Of a stretch of 11,922 nucleotides of DNA, positions 1-6,595 are shown in pieces (the first letter of the stretch is position 1; each line of letters begins with the position of its first letter). Made by a program: the position numbers and the translations under genes. The stretch is from Anaerovibrio sp. (GTDB taxonomy: Bacteria; Bacillota; Negativicutes; Selenomonadales; Selenomonadaceae), in NCBI GenBank assembly GCA_016302095.1, contig JAEDOE010000013.1, positions 1 through 11,922 of the forward strand, read 5' to 3'. The notes under the pieces were generated by a model. It made no database searches. It was not told the origin of the DNA and saw only the letters and a program-made list of their open reading frames with translations.

Positions 1-1553
1 TCTGCCCCGGCCACTGCCAATTCCTTCATAGTCTCAGGAATCATTGCCGCAATATCCCCGGCGATGAGGCAGTTGCCCTTTTTCTCATAAGCCAGCTCCC
101 CGGCACGGCTGTGGATATACACTCCTGCCAGCGGCTGCCTGCCCTCCATCACCTGCTTATAGAGCCCGGCAATGAGCCCTGCCAGCACATCACCGCAGCC
201 AGCCGTTGCCATGCCTGCATTGCCGCCGTTGGAAACATACGCCATGCCATCAGGATAAATCACCACTGTAGTCTCGCTCTTGATGACAAAAACTGTATTA
301 TATTCCTTGGCGGCCTCCCTGCCAAGATCCAGCAAATCCTCCTTCAGCTCCGGCACCGTAATCCCCAGAAGACATGCCATCTCCCCAAGATGCGGCGTCA
401 GCACCGGCACATGGCGGCACTTCGCCAGAAGCTCTCCCCGCTCCCGGAAGGCATAGATGCCATCCGCATCCAGCACAACCGGCACGTCCGTGCCAGCCAC
501 AAAGGCACGCACAAAGGCCTGGGCTTCCTCTGTCCGCCCCAGTCCCGGCCCCAGGAGCACCAGGTCATAGCCGGAGGCAGCCGACAAAAGCTCCTCTGCG
601 TTGTCCAGGGCAAAATGGCCGCTGCCATTATCCTGCACAGGCAAAGTCATGACCTCTGTCAGCTTCGCCTCATAGATATCGTTCAGGCTCTCAGGGCATG
701 CCAAGGTCACAATCCCGGCACCAATGCCCAGAGCCGCCCGGGCAGCCAGCACCGCTGCCCCGGTCATGCCCCGGGAGCCGGCAATCACCAGTATCCTGCC
801 GCAATTCCCCTTGTGGCAGTCCACAGGCCTTGGCAGCAGCCACTGCCTGACACTGGCTTCCAGCAAAAACTCCTGGCGAATCCTCTCGTCCTCCAAAATA
901 CTCCGGGGAATCCCGATGCCGTCACTGAGAAGCTTGCCGCAGTACACAGAACCCGGGGCAAACATCATGCCCCACTTGGGAGCCCCCAGAGTGACAGTCA
1001 TGGCAGCAGCCACTGCCACATCCTCCACCTGGCCGTTATCAGCCTCCACGCCGCTGGGCACATCAATGGACAGCACCGGAAGCTCCGCCCGGTTCACCGC
1101 CTCGATAAGCCGCCTTGCCTCCGGGCGAAGCGTGCCATGGAAGCCGGTACCCAAAATACCGTCCACAACTCCGTCAGCCGTCTTCAGCACCACCTGCAGC
1201 TTGTCCCAGTCACGTTCCTCCTGCAAGCTGAAAACCTCAATGCCCATATTGCAGACCACATTGAAATTCACTGCCGCCGAAGCCGACATCTTTTCTGTCT
1301 TTCCCAGCACAAAAACCTTGGGCCTGCCCCCTGCATTGGCAATGTGCCGTGCCGCAGCAAAGGCATCTCCCCCGTTGTTGCCGGTACCTGCCACCACACA
1401 GATTCTCTTGCCATCCACGCCCCCCAAAAGGGAATCCAGGGCCAGAAAAACCTCCCGGGCGGCATTTTCCATCAGCACCACCTCGGGTATCCCGATTTCC
1501 TGAATCGCCCGCCTGTCAATATTCCTCATCTCTGCCACTGTTGTCAGCTTCAT
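1..1553 (-). CDS. nnr: Bifunctional NAD(P)H-hydrate epimerase / ADP-dependent NAD(P)H-hydrate dehydratase (3' end beyond window)
   Basis: This enzyme repairs hydrated NADH and NADPH in the cytoplasm: the N-terminal YjeF/AIBP-type domain epimerises NAD(P)HX, and the C-terminal ribokinase-like CARKD domain dehydrates the S form using ADP. The minus-strand frame is open for 517 codons with no stop before the window edge, close to the usual full length of about 500-520. In the N-terminal half I see GTGNNGGDAF (residues 56-65), DGILGTGFHG (131-140) and DVPSGVE (164-170). In the C-terminal half I see LGPGLG, DADGIYAF, TPHLGEM and NAGMATAGCGDVLAG (445-459), whose Asp455 is the expected catalytic base. 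ATG at 1553 is preferred over ATG at 1559 because the GGAG of the ribosome site lies 8 bases from the former and only 2 from the latter. It lies 60 bases downstream of acpS and is probably cotranscribed with it, a common Firmicute pairing. Confidence 0.95.
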   Translation of the reverse strand, partial: MKLTTVAEMRNIDRRAIQEIGIPEVVLMENAAREVFLALDSLLGGVDGKRICVVAGTGNNGGDAFAAARHIANAGGRPKVFVLGKTEKMSASAAVNFNVVCNMGIEVFSLQEERDWDKLQVVLKTADGVVDGILGTGFHGTLRPEARRLIEAVNRAELPVLSIDVPSGVEADNGQVEDVAVAAAMTVTLGAPKWGMMFAPGSVYCGKLLSDGIGIPRSILEDERIRQEFLLEASVRQWLLPRPVDCHKGNCGRILVIAGSRGMTGAAVLAARAALGIGAGIVTLACPESLNDIYEAKLTEVMTLPVQDNGSGHFALDNAEELLSAASGYDLVLLGPGLGRTEEAQAFVRAFVAGTDVPVVLDADGIYAFRERGELLAKCRHVPVLTPHLGEMACLLGITVPELKEDLLDLGREAAKEYNTVFVIKSETTVVIYPDGMAYVSNGGNAGMATAGCGDVLAGLIAGLYKQVMEGRQPLAGVYIHSRAGELAYEKKGNCLIAGDIAAMIPETMKELAVAGA

Positions 1554-1613
1554 AACCATAGCTCCCCCTCGCTTCTCAAAAACACATCACAGCTTTCCGC
1601 CCTGTCCGGCTTA

Positions 1614-1985
1614 TCAGCCCTCAAAAATACATTGTGCCACGGCATGCTCCCTGGCATGGCTGATGCTTATCCAGGCATTTTTCAGCCCCCTGGCCTCCGC
1701 CATATCCCGGAATACACCATATAGCAGGAGCTTTGGGCAGCCCAGCTCATCATTCACAATCTCAACGTCTTGCAGACTGCCCTCCCGAAGCCCGGTGCCA
1801 AAAGCCTTCAGCACCGCTTCCTTGGCAGCAAAACGCCCAGCAAAGGACTCAGCCATGCCTGCCCCCCGGCTTCGGCAGTAGGCCGCCTCCGCCTCCGTAA
1901 ACACCCTCCTGACGAAAGCCTCCTTCGCCACAGCCTTCTTCATCCTGCCGATTTCCACTATATCAACACCAATACCTAAAATCAT
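1614..1985 (-). CDS. acpS: Holo-[acyl-carrier-protein] synthase AcpS
   Basis: AcpS transfers 4'-phosphopantetheine from CoA to a serine of apo-acyl carrier protein, activating it for fatty-acid synthesis. The 123-residue product has the normal length. Family signatures are GIGVDIVEI at the N terminus (Mg-binding Asp8), FAGRFAAKEAVLKAFGTG (48-65, with Glu56) and SISHAREHA near the C terminus (His110). The ATG at 1985 follows a GAGGAG ribosome site with 5-base spacing. An intrinsic terminator of the preceding motB ends about 14 bases before this start, so there is no room for a separate promoter between the two. Expression must come from terminator read-through or from a promoter inside motB. 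nnr follows in the same direction. Confidence 0.97.
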   Translation of the reverse strand: MILGIGVDIVEIGRMKKAVAKEAFVRRVFTEAEAAYCRSRGAGMAESFAGRFAAKEAVLKAFGTGLREGSLQDVEIVNDELGCPKLLLYGVFRDMAEARGLKNAWISISHAREHAVAQCIFEG

Positions 1986-1998
1986 ACTGCTCCTCTAC

Positions 1999-2024
1999 AA
2001 AAAAGAACCCCGGCAGGGGTTCTT
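1999..2024 (-). terminator. Intrinsic terminator after motAB
   Basis: A perfect 9-bp stem (AAGAACCCC / GGGGTTCTT) with a 4-base loop spans 2003-2024. On the minus strand it is followed by six T (positions 2004-1999), which is the standard rho-independent pattern. It lies 3 to 30 bases after the motB stop codon and directly abuts the acpS ribosome site. Confidence 0.85.
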
Positions 2025-2029
2025 CAATT

Positions 2030-2800
2030 CTATCTTGCTACCTGATACTCAGACCTGTCCACATGCACGGAACGCTCAATCAGCACCTCTACCCGGCGGT
2101 TCTGCGCCCTGCCTTCCTCCGTGGCATTATCAGCAATCGGGCGGTACTCGCTCCTGCCCATGGCACTGAACCTGGCCGGATTCATCCTGCCGTCCTGAGC
2201 AATAATATACTTCATAAAGTTAATGGCACGGGCAGAGCTCAGCTCCCAGTTGGAGGGATAAGCACTGCTGGTAATCGGCACATTATCTGTATGTCCCGTA
2301 ACCAGAATCCGCTGGGGAATAGGTGCCACCAGCGCCGCAATCACCGGCCCGATTTTCTGCACACCGGCCGTCAGCTCCGCAGAGCCCGACGGGAACAGCG
2401 CATTCTCCTTTATCCTGATCATCAGCCCGTCCTCAGTCAGTACCGTGCTGACTTCATTGCCCATATCATTCTGCTCGATATACGTATCCAGCTGCCTCTT
2501 GACAGCATCCATCTGCTTGTTTTCTGCCAGATATGCCTCCATGCCGCCATCCTCCGCAGACAGTACATCACGGGAGTTGTTCTGAGACGGGCCAACCCCC
2601 TCAAAGAAAGACGGGCCGCCCATATTAAAGGCCGAACTGAAGGCCTGAGCCATCTGGGTCAGCTTCGTCTCATCTGTCTGAGAAATCGCAAACAAACAGA
2701 TAAACAATGCCAGCAGCAGCGTCATCAGGTCAGAATACGGCAAAAGCCATGCCTCACTGGCTTCCTCCTCATGAGGAGCCGGTCTTTTCTTTCTTGCCAT
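2030..2800 (-). CDS. motB: Flagellar motor stator protein MotB
   Basis: MotB forms the ion-conducting stator with MotA and anchors it to peptidoglycan in the periplasm. The 256-residue protein starts with a basic cytoplasmic tail, followed by one membrane helix (about 19-40). That helix carries PYSDLMTLLLALF, in which Asp24 is the conserved ion-binding residue. A linker leads to a C-terminal OmpA-like peptidoglycan-binding domain (about 125-245) with TGHTDNVPI (His170), NWELSSARA and QNRRVEVLI. The start ATG lies 4 bases after the motA stop. Its AAGGAGGA ribosome site is made of the last codons of motA (Lys-Glu-Asp), so the two genes are translationally coupled. A terminator follows at once. 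Confidence 0.97.
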   Translation of the reverse strand: MARKKRPAPHEEEASEAWLLPYSDLMTLLLALFICLFAISQTDETKLTQMAQAFSSAFNMGGPSFFEGVGPSQNNSRDVLSAEDGGMEAYLAENKQMDAVKRQLDTYIEQNDMGNEVSTVLTEDGLMIRIKENALFPSGSAELTAGVQKIGPVIAALVAPIPQRILVTGHTDNVPITSSAYPSNWELSSARAINFMKYIIAQDGRMNPARFSAMGRSEYRPIADNATEEGRAQNRRVEVLIERSVHVDRSEYQVAR

Positions 2801-2804
2801 CAGC

Positions 2805-3578
2805 TTAATCCTCCTTCAAAGTCTCGCGTACAGTCTGAGGAATAAATACCATCAGCTTTGCCTCGATGGCAGCAGGGGAATCACCAGCCTGCAATGACAA
2901 TATTCCTTCGATAATCATGCGCTTCTGGCTGATTTCCTGCTCGGAAAGGATTTTCAGCTTGTTGCACAGCGGCAGCCAGAGAACGTAGCCTGTGAAGATG
3001 CCCAGAATGGTCGCAACGAATGCCGCCGCAATGGAATGTCCCAGCTTCTCAATATCATTCAGGTTACCAAGTGCCGCAATCAGTCCTACTACGGCACCCA
3101 GCACACCCAGGGTAGGCGCATAGGTACCTGCCTGGGAGAACATGGAACGGTTCTCCGCATGACGCGCCTGCATGATGGCAATCTCCGCATCCAGCACATC
3201 GCTGACGAATTCCTGCTCCATACCATCTACTACCATGCTGAGACCATTGCGGAAAAACGGATCATCAATCTCCTGAATCTTGCTCTCCAATGCCAGCAAG
3301 CCCTCACGGCGTGCCAGCTGGGAAAGCTCAACAAAGGTCTGCCTCAATTCCACTGAGGACTGCAGGTTGTTTTTGAAAAACGTCTTTTTGAACAATGTCG
3401 GGAAATTCTTCAGCTGGTCCATGCGGAAACCGATGAACAAGCAGGAAAATGTACCGCCGATAATAATCAGGAACGCCGCCGGGTTATTCATAGCTGACAA
3501 AGGCGCACCCTTCAAAATCATACCCACGAAGATAGAAATTATACCCAATACCATACCAATGACTGTTGCAAGTTCCAA
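2805..3578 (-). CDS. motA: Flagellar motor stator protein MotA
   Basis: MotA is the membrane and cytoplasmic-loop subunit of the MotA5MotB2 stator and converts ion flow into torque on the flagellar rotor. The 257 residues show four membrane segments (about 2-22, 33-52, 155-172 and 184-204). Between segments 2 and 3 lies a large cytoplasmic loop with the conserved ARREGLLALE (89-98), and GTYAPTLGVLGAVVGLI leads into segment 3 (conserved Pro155). The length matches the family. The start codon is TTG (MELATV...), supported by an AGGGGGA ribosome site about 7 bases upstream and no better in-frame ATG nearby. A sigma-70-type promoter lies about 87 bases upstream; no sigma-28 (GCCGATAA) box was seen. 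Confidence 0.97.
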   Translation of the reverse strand: MELATVIGMVLGIISIFVGMILKGAPLSAMNNPAAFLIIIGGTFSCLFIGFRMDQLKNFPTLFKKTFFKNNLQSSVELRQTFVELSQLARREGLLALESKIQEIDDPFFRNGLSMVVDGMEQEFVSDVLDAEIAIMQARHAENRSMFSQAGTYAPTLGVLGAVVGLIAALGNLNDIEKLGHSIAAAFVATILGIFTGYVLWLPLCNKLKILSEQEISQKRMIIEGILSLQAGDSPAAIEAKLMVFIPQTVRETLKED

Positions 3579-3664
3579 GATAAAATCCCCCTATCCATAT
3601 ACATTTATTGATTACTATTCAATAAAAAATCTGAAAGTCCTGCTAACAAACTCAATTTTCTTTA

Positions 3665-3693
3665 ATTATACAAAATTTTTTCCCGAAAAACAA
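3665..3693 (-). promoter_or_regulatory. Promoter for motAB
   Basis: On the minus strand, -35 TTGTTT (3693-3688) and a perfect -10 TATAAT (3670-3665) are separated by 17 bases. The inferred start near 3658 gives a leader of about 80 bases. That leader contains an AT-rich hairpin (TTTATTGA / TCAATAAA, 3604-3626) ahead of the ribosome site. The match is to the housekeeping consensus rather than to the flagellar sigma factor. Confidence 0.65.
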
Positions 3694-3737
3694 ACCATTA
3701 GCAATTTTTCATGAAATTCTTAGACTTTTGTACTAAT

Positions 3738-3765
3738 TTGCACTAAAATAATTTTCTTTTATAAT
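3738..3765 (+). promoter_or_regulatory. Promoter for the LysR-type regulator gene
   Basis: TTGCAC (3738-3743), 16 bases, then TATAAT (3760-3765) on the plus strand. An alternative lies closer to the gene: TTAACT (3779-3784), 17 bases, TATAAT (3802-3807). Both are in AT-rich DNA, where -10 matches arise easily, so at least one is likely real but the choice is uncertain. Confidence 0.5.
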
Positions 3766-3803
3766 AACATAAAAATCCTTAACTATTTCTTAAATATATG
3801 GTA

Positions 3804-3833
3804 TAATAAATTTTAAATAACTTGAATTTATTA
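3804..3833. repeat. Inverted repeat, possible LysR-type operator
   Basis: TAATAAATT (3804-3812) and its exact complement AATTTATTA (3825-3833) are separated by 12 bases. They lie about 55 bases before the LysR-type gene and overlap its nearer -10 candidate. This arrangement suits autoregulation by a LysR-type protein binding an AT-rich dyad. The region is so AT-rich that chance is a real alternative. Confidence 0.35.
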
Positions 3834-3888
3834 CTTTAGTATATATGCACGACAAATTGGCTAATAAATTGTATCGGAGTGATAATGT

Positions 3889-4767
3889 ATGGAATTGCGA
3901 CAACTGGAATACTTCCAAATGGCCAGCCGGCTGAAAAACATCACCCGGGCGGCGGAACGCCTCAATGTTTCCCAGCCCAATATCACCGTTGCCATCAAGA
4001 AGCTGGAAACGGAGCTGGGCATCAAGCTGTTCGATCGTAGCCAGAAGCAGCTCTCCCTGACCCCGGAGGGCAATATCTTCCTGAATCGCATTGAGCTTGC
4101 CCTGAGAAGCATACAGGATGCCGTGCTGGAGGTCAACGACTACAAGCAGCTGCAGAAGGGCACCATCAAGATAGGCATCCCTTCCATGATCGGCGCCTAT
4201 CTGTTCCCGAAGATATTCTCCAGCTTCCAGCAGCTGTACCCTCACCTGGACATCTACCTCTACGAGGAAGGCTCCATGACCATCCGGGAGCAGCTGGAGC
4301 GGGACGACCTGGACTTCGGCATCGTCATCATCTCCGATGCCTCTGCCAGCCTGCAGCTCCTGCCTATGTCCAGGAACCAGATTGTGGCGTGCATCCCTGA
4401 AAAGCATCCCCTGGCCAGGAAGGACAGCATCTCCATCAACGATGTGGCCAATGCCGACCTGATTATGCTGAAGGAGGGCTCCTTCCTCAGGCAGCTGGTA
4501 CTGAGCAAAATCAAGCGTGCCAACATCATGCCGGAGATTGTGCTGGAGTCCAACCAGATAGAGACCGTCAAGGGACTGATTGCCTCCAACGTGGGCATCG
4601 CCTTCCTGCTTGACTTCATCGTCAAGGGAGCCCCGGGTATCAGAGCTGTGCCTTTTGATGATCCCCTCTACGTGGATTTGGGGCTGGCATGGAAGAAGGA
4701 CCGGTACATCAGCAACGCCGCCCAGTCCTTCATTGACTTCTGCCGCAATACCATGAAGGAAGGCTGA
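3889..4767 (+). CDS. LysR-family transcriptional regulator
   Basis: The 292-residue product has the full LysR-type layout. An N-terminal winged helix-turn-helix (about 1-60) contains AAERLNVSQPNITVAIKKLE and LFDRSQKQLSLTPEG, and a C-terminal periplasmic-binding-like effector domain (about 90-290) contains IKIGIPSMIGAYLFPKI and IASNVGIAFLLD. Such proteins bind a small inducer and activate or repress nearby, often divergent, genes and themselves. The ATG follows GGAGTG with 7-base spacing. It diverges from motAB across a 310-base spacer and is followed, after a gene-free block, by dapL on the same strand. Neither neighbour identifies its ligand or target, so no gene symbol is given. Confidence 0.93.
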   Translation: MELRQLEYFQMASRLKNITRAAERLNVSQPNITVAIKKLETELGIKLFDRSQKQLSLTPEGNIFLNRIELALRSIQDAVLEVNDYKQLQKGTIKIGIPSMIGAYLFPKIFSSFQQLYPHLDIYLYEEGSMTIREQLERDDLDFGIVIISDASASLQLLPMSRNQIVACIPEKHPLARKDSISINDVANADLIMLKEGSFLRQLVLSKIKRANIMPEIVLESNQIETVKGLIASNVGIAFLLDFIVKGAPGIRAVPFDDPLYVDLGLAWKKDRYISNAAQSFIDFCRNTMKEG

Positions 4768-4792
4768 TACGCCCCATAAGCATAATAAACTA

Positions 4793-4821
4793 TTTACAAA
4801 GTATGTAAATTCTGTTATACT
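4793..4821 (+). promoter_or_regulatory. Extended -10 promoter for a short RNA or dapL leader
   Basis: TTTACA (4793-4798), a 17-base spacer, then TATACT (4816-4821) preceded by TG one base earlier (extended -10). It begins 26 bases after the stop of the LysR-type gene. Transcription would start near 4828 and meet a strong terminator about 90 bases later. Confidence 0.65.
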
Positions 4822-4827
4822 ACAGAA

Positions 4828-4921
4828 ACGAAATAAATATATTACACCAACGACAGGTGACAGGATAGCCGGAGAGAGATGCTTGCCAAAAATCAGCCGG
4901 TTATCTGTTACCTGTTTTTTT
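4828..4921 (+). ncRNA. Candidate short RNA or attenuated leader upstream of dapL
   Basis: This inferred transcript runs from the promoter at 4793-4821 to the T-run at 4915-4921, about 90 nt. It would consist of an A-rich single-stranded 5' part and one long hairpin with a 24-base loop. It could be a free small RNA, or the first part of a 377-nt dapL leader that terminates early unless a signal allows read-through. I tried known riboswitch signatures (lysine, T-box, SAM, glycine, ZTP, THF, preQ1) by eye and none fits. The start and end are predictions. Confidence 0.4.
4853..4921 (+). terminator. Long intrinsic terminator
   Basis: The arm at 4853-4872 pairs with 4897-4915. This gives 19 pairs including two G-U pairs, one bulged G (4864) and a 24-base loop (4873-4896). 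Seven T follow directly (4915-4921). It may end the LysR-gene transcript as well as the short RNA that starts near 4828. Confidence 0.8.
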
Positions 4922-5105
4922 GTGGCATGTAGTCATAATATGTGCCGTGCATTATGGCAGTACCCGCGAAAACACGCTCGCGCTCCTAGTTGTGCCTAGC
5001 GGATGCTAAGCTCACGCTTCACCTTCGGCTCGCGTATCGCTAAGCACCGAGGCACAACAAAGGTTTTCGCAGGGCACATGCCACAACACACGGCACGCTA
5101 CGTGC
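4920..5105. repeat. GC-rich nested palindromic element with possible pseudoknot
   Basis: This gene-free stretch is far richer in GC than the other spacers and packed with inverted repeats. The nested stems are TTGTGGCATGT (4920-4930) with 5076-5086 (11 bp), CCCGCGAAAAC (4963-4973) with 5063-5074 (11 bp, one bulged A), and GTTGTGCCT (4989-4997) with 5050-5058 (9 bp), plus a short ACGC/GCGT inner pair. A side hairpin CATAAT/ATTATG (4934-4956) carries GTGCCGTG in its loop, and this is the exact complement of CACGGCAC at 5089-5096. A small GCACG/CGTGC hairpin (5093-5105) overlaps that site. It could be a dispersed intergenic repeat (MITE or BIME-like) or a structured RNA. I see no coding potential. 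The rest of the spacer, 5106-5144, holds nothing I can name. Confidence 0.6.
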
Positions 5106-5144
5106 TCTAACGCACTATATGCATTACTGTACCGTAGCATAAGG

Positions 5145-5176
5145 TTTCACAGCCGCATCGTTATACTGTTGTGAAA
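5145..5176. promoter_or_regulatory. Dyad over a -10-like site before dapL
   Basis: TTTCACA (5145-5151) and its complement TGTGAAA (5170-5176) form an inverted repeat, extendable by two pairs including one G-U. A TATACT -10-like hexamer (5162-5167) lies between the arms, but no convincing -35 box sits 16-18 bases upstream. A repressor bound here would block transcription into dapL. It is equally possible that dapL is transcribed from the promoter at 4793. Confidence 0.35.
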
Positions 5177-5204
5177 AATTTGTAAAGAAACAGGAGGAGA
5201 TTTT

Positions 5205-6434
5205 ATGGCAAACATTAACGATAACTACTTAAAGCTGGCAGGCAGCTATCTTTTCAGGGAGACAGCCCGCAGGAGGGCCGCCTTCATTGAGACGCATCCG
5301 GAAGCTGACGTCATTTCCCTGGGCATAGGCGATGTAACCCTGCCATTGCCACAGGCCTGCATCCAGGCCATGCACAAGGCAGTAGACGAAATGGCATCCG
5401 CCGATACCTTCCGGGGCTACGGCCCGGAGCAGGGCTACAGCTTCCTGGTGGATAAAATCATCGAAAACAACTACAAGGGGCTGGGCATTGAGGCTGACGA
5501 GGTATTCGTGTCTGATGGTGCCAAGAGCGACTGCGGCAACATCCAGGAAATCTTCAGCACCGATAACACCATTGCCATCACGGATCCGGTATACCCTGTA
5601 TACCTGGACACCAATGTCATGGCCGGCCGCACCGGCACTTTGCAGCCTGATGGCCGCTACCAGGGCGTCACCTATCTTGCCTGCAACGCCGAGAACAATT
5701 TCTGCCCGGAGCTGCCGGAAAAGCCCGTTGACCTGATTTACCTCTGCTGCCCGAATAATCCGACGGGCACCACCCTCACCCGTGAGCAGCTGAAAAAGTG
5801 GGTGGACTACGCCCTGGAGCATGACTCCATCATCCTCTTTGATGCTGCTTACAACGCCTACATCACCGAGGAGGATGTGCCACGCACCATCTTTGAGATT
5901 CCTGAGGCCAAAAACTGTGCCATTGAGTTCCGCTCCTTCTCCAAGACAGCAGGCTTCACCGGCACCCGCTGCGGCTACATCGTCCTGCCCAAGACCGTTA
6001 CCGGCAAAGCTGCTGACGGCTCCCGGCAGGCACTGAATCCCCTGTGGAACCGCCGCCACACCACCAAGTTCAACGGCACCGCCTACATCATCCAGCGTGG
6101 TGCAGAGGCGATTTTCACCCCGGAAGGCAAGGCCCAGGTCAGGGAAATGATCGGCTACTACATGGAAAACGCCCGCATCATCCGGGAAGGCCTTACCGCG
6201 GCAGGCGTCACCGCCTTCGGCGGCGTCAACGCCCCGTACATCTGGCTGAAAACCCCAGACAACATGCCATCCTGGGATTTCTTTGACAAGCTCCTGAAAG
6301 ACGTGCATATCGTGGGCACCCCGGGCGCCGGCTTCGGCCCTTGCGGCGAGGGCTATTTCCGCCTCACCTCCTTCGGCAACAGGGAAAAGACCATCGAGGC
6401 AGTTGACCGCATCAGGAACAGCCTGAAATTCTGA
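5205..6434 (+). CDS. dapL: LL-diaminopimelate aminotransferase
   Basis: DapL converts tetrahydrodipicolinate directly to LL-2,6-diaminopimelate with glutamate as amino donor and PLP as cofactor (EC 2.6.1.83). This is a one-step route to lysine and peptidoglycan precursors that bypasses the acylated intermediates. The 409-residue product has the family length and the typical start, [15 protein letters not shown]. It also shows the PLP fold-type I signatures [28 protein letters not shown] and [15 protein letters not shown], where Lys247 is the Schiff-base lysine. The ATG follows AGGAGG with 7-base spacing. It is monocistronic as far as seen; the next gene has its own promoter. Upstream structure (4793-5176) suggests control at the leader level. 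Confidence 0.97.
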   Translation: MANINDNYLKLAGSYLFRETARRRAAFIETHPEADVISLGIGDVTLPLPQACIQAMHKAVDEMASADTFRGYGPEQGYSFLVDKIIENNYKGLGIEADEVFVSDGAKSDCGNIQEIFSTDNTIAITDPVYPVYLDTNVMAGRTGTLQPDGRYQGVTYLACNAENNFCPELPEKPVDLIYLCCPNNPTGTTLTREQLKKWVDYALEHDSIILFDAAYNAYITEEDVPRTIFEIPEAKNCAIEFRSFSKTAGFTGTRCGYIVLPKTVTGKAADGSRQALNPLWNRRHTTKFNGTAYIIQRGAEAIFTPEGKAQVREMIGYYMENARIIREGLTAAGVTAFGGVNAPYIWLKTPDNMPSWDFFDKLLKDVHIVGTPGAGFGPCGEGYFRLTSFGNREKTIEAVDRIRNSLKF

Positions 6435-6462
6435 CATAAGCTTGTATAACTCTCATAACTCT

Positions 6463-6495
6463 CCGGCAGAGGCGGTCAGATACCTCCAATGCCGG
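6463..6495 (+). other. Stem-loop after dapL without T-run
   Basis: CCGGCA (6463-6468) pairs with TGCCGG (6490-6495), and inside it GAGG (6469-6472) can pair with CCTC (6483-6486) across a 3-base bulge. No T-run follows at once, so it is not a classical intrinsic terminator. It may protect the dapL 3' end or assist termination. Confidence 0.4.
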
Positions 6496-6506
6496 GCAAT
6501 GTACAC

Positions 6507-6534
6507 TTGACTTTTTTCAAAATACAGATAAAAT
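6507..6534 (+). promoter_or_regulatory. Promoter for the DUF815 ATPase gene
   Basis: TTGACT (6507-6512), 16 bases, then TAAAAT (6529-6534), each one base from consensus. The predicted start near 6541 places a strong hairpin (6540-6564) at the very 5' end of the mRNA. Confidence 0.65.
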
Positions 6535-6539
6535 GATAG

Positions 6540-6564
6540 ATAGCCCTCCCTGCCGGGGGGCTAT
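6540..6564 (+). other. 5' hairpin in the DUF815 gene leader
   Basis: ATAGCCCTCC (6540-6549) pairs with 6555-6564 over 10 bp (one G-U) around a 5-base loop. It sits at the predicted transcription start and 20 bases before the ribosome site. It could be an mRNA-stabilising 5' stem. The following TTGCATTTT is a poor T-run, so a terminator reading is weaker. Confidence 0.45.
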
Positions 6565-6595
6565 TGCATTTTACAAAAATAATGGAGGCATTCGT

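Noticed and set aside
111..1724. 537-codon plus-strand open frame
   Set aside because: It lies opposite nnr and acpS, whose minus-strand frames carry clear family motifs. It reads as Pro/His/Gln-rich antisense translation without a plausible ribosome site.
4828..5204. Lysine riboswitch or T-box before dapL
   Set aside because: No lysine-riboswitch core motifs and no T-box GGTGG sequence were found. The structure differs from both in size and layout.
5229..6437. 402-codon minus-strand open frame
   Set aside because: It is antisense to dapL, which has unmistakable motifs and an ideal ribosome site. The long open frame is a by-product of GC-rich codon use.
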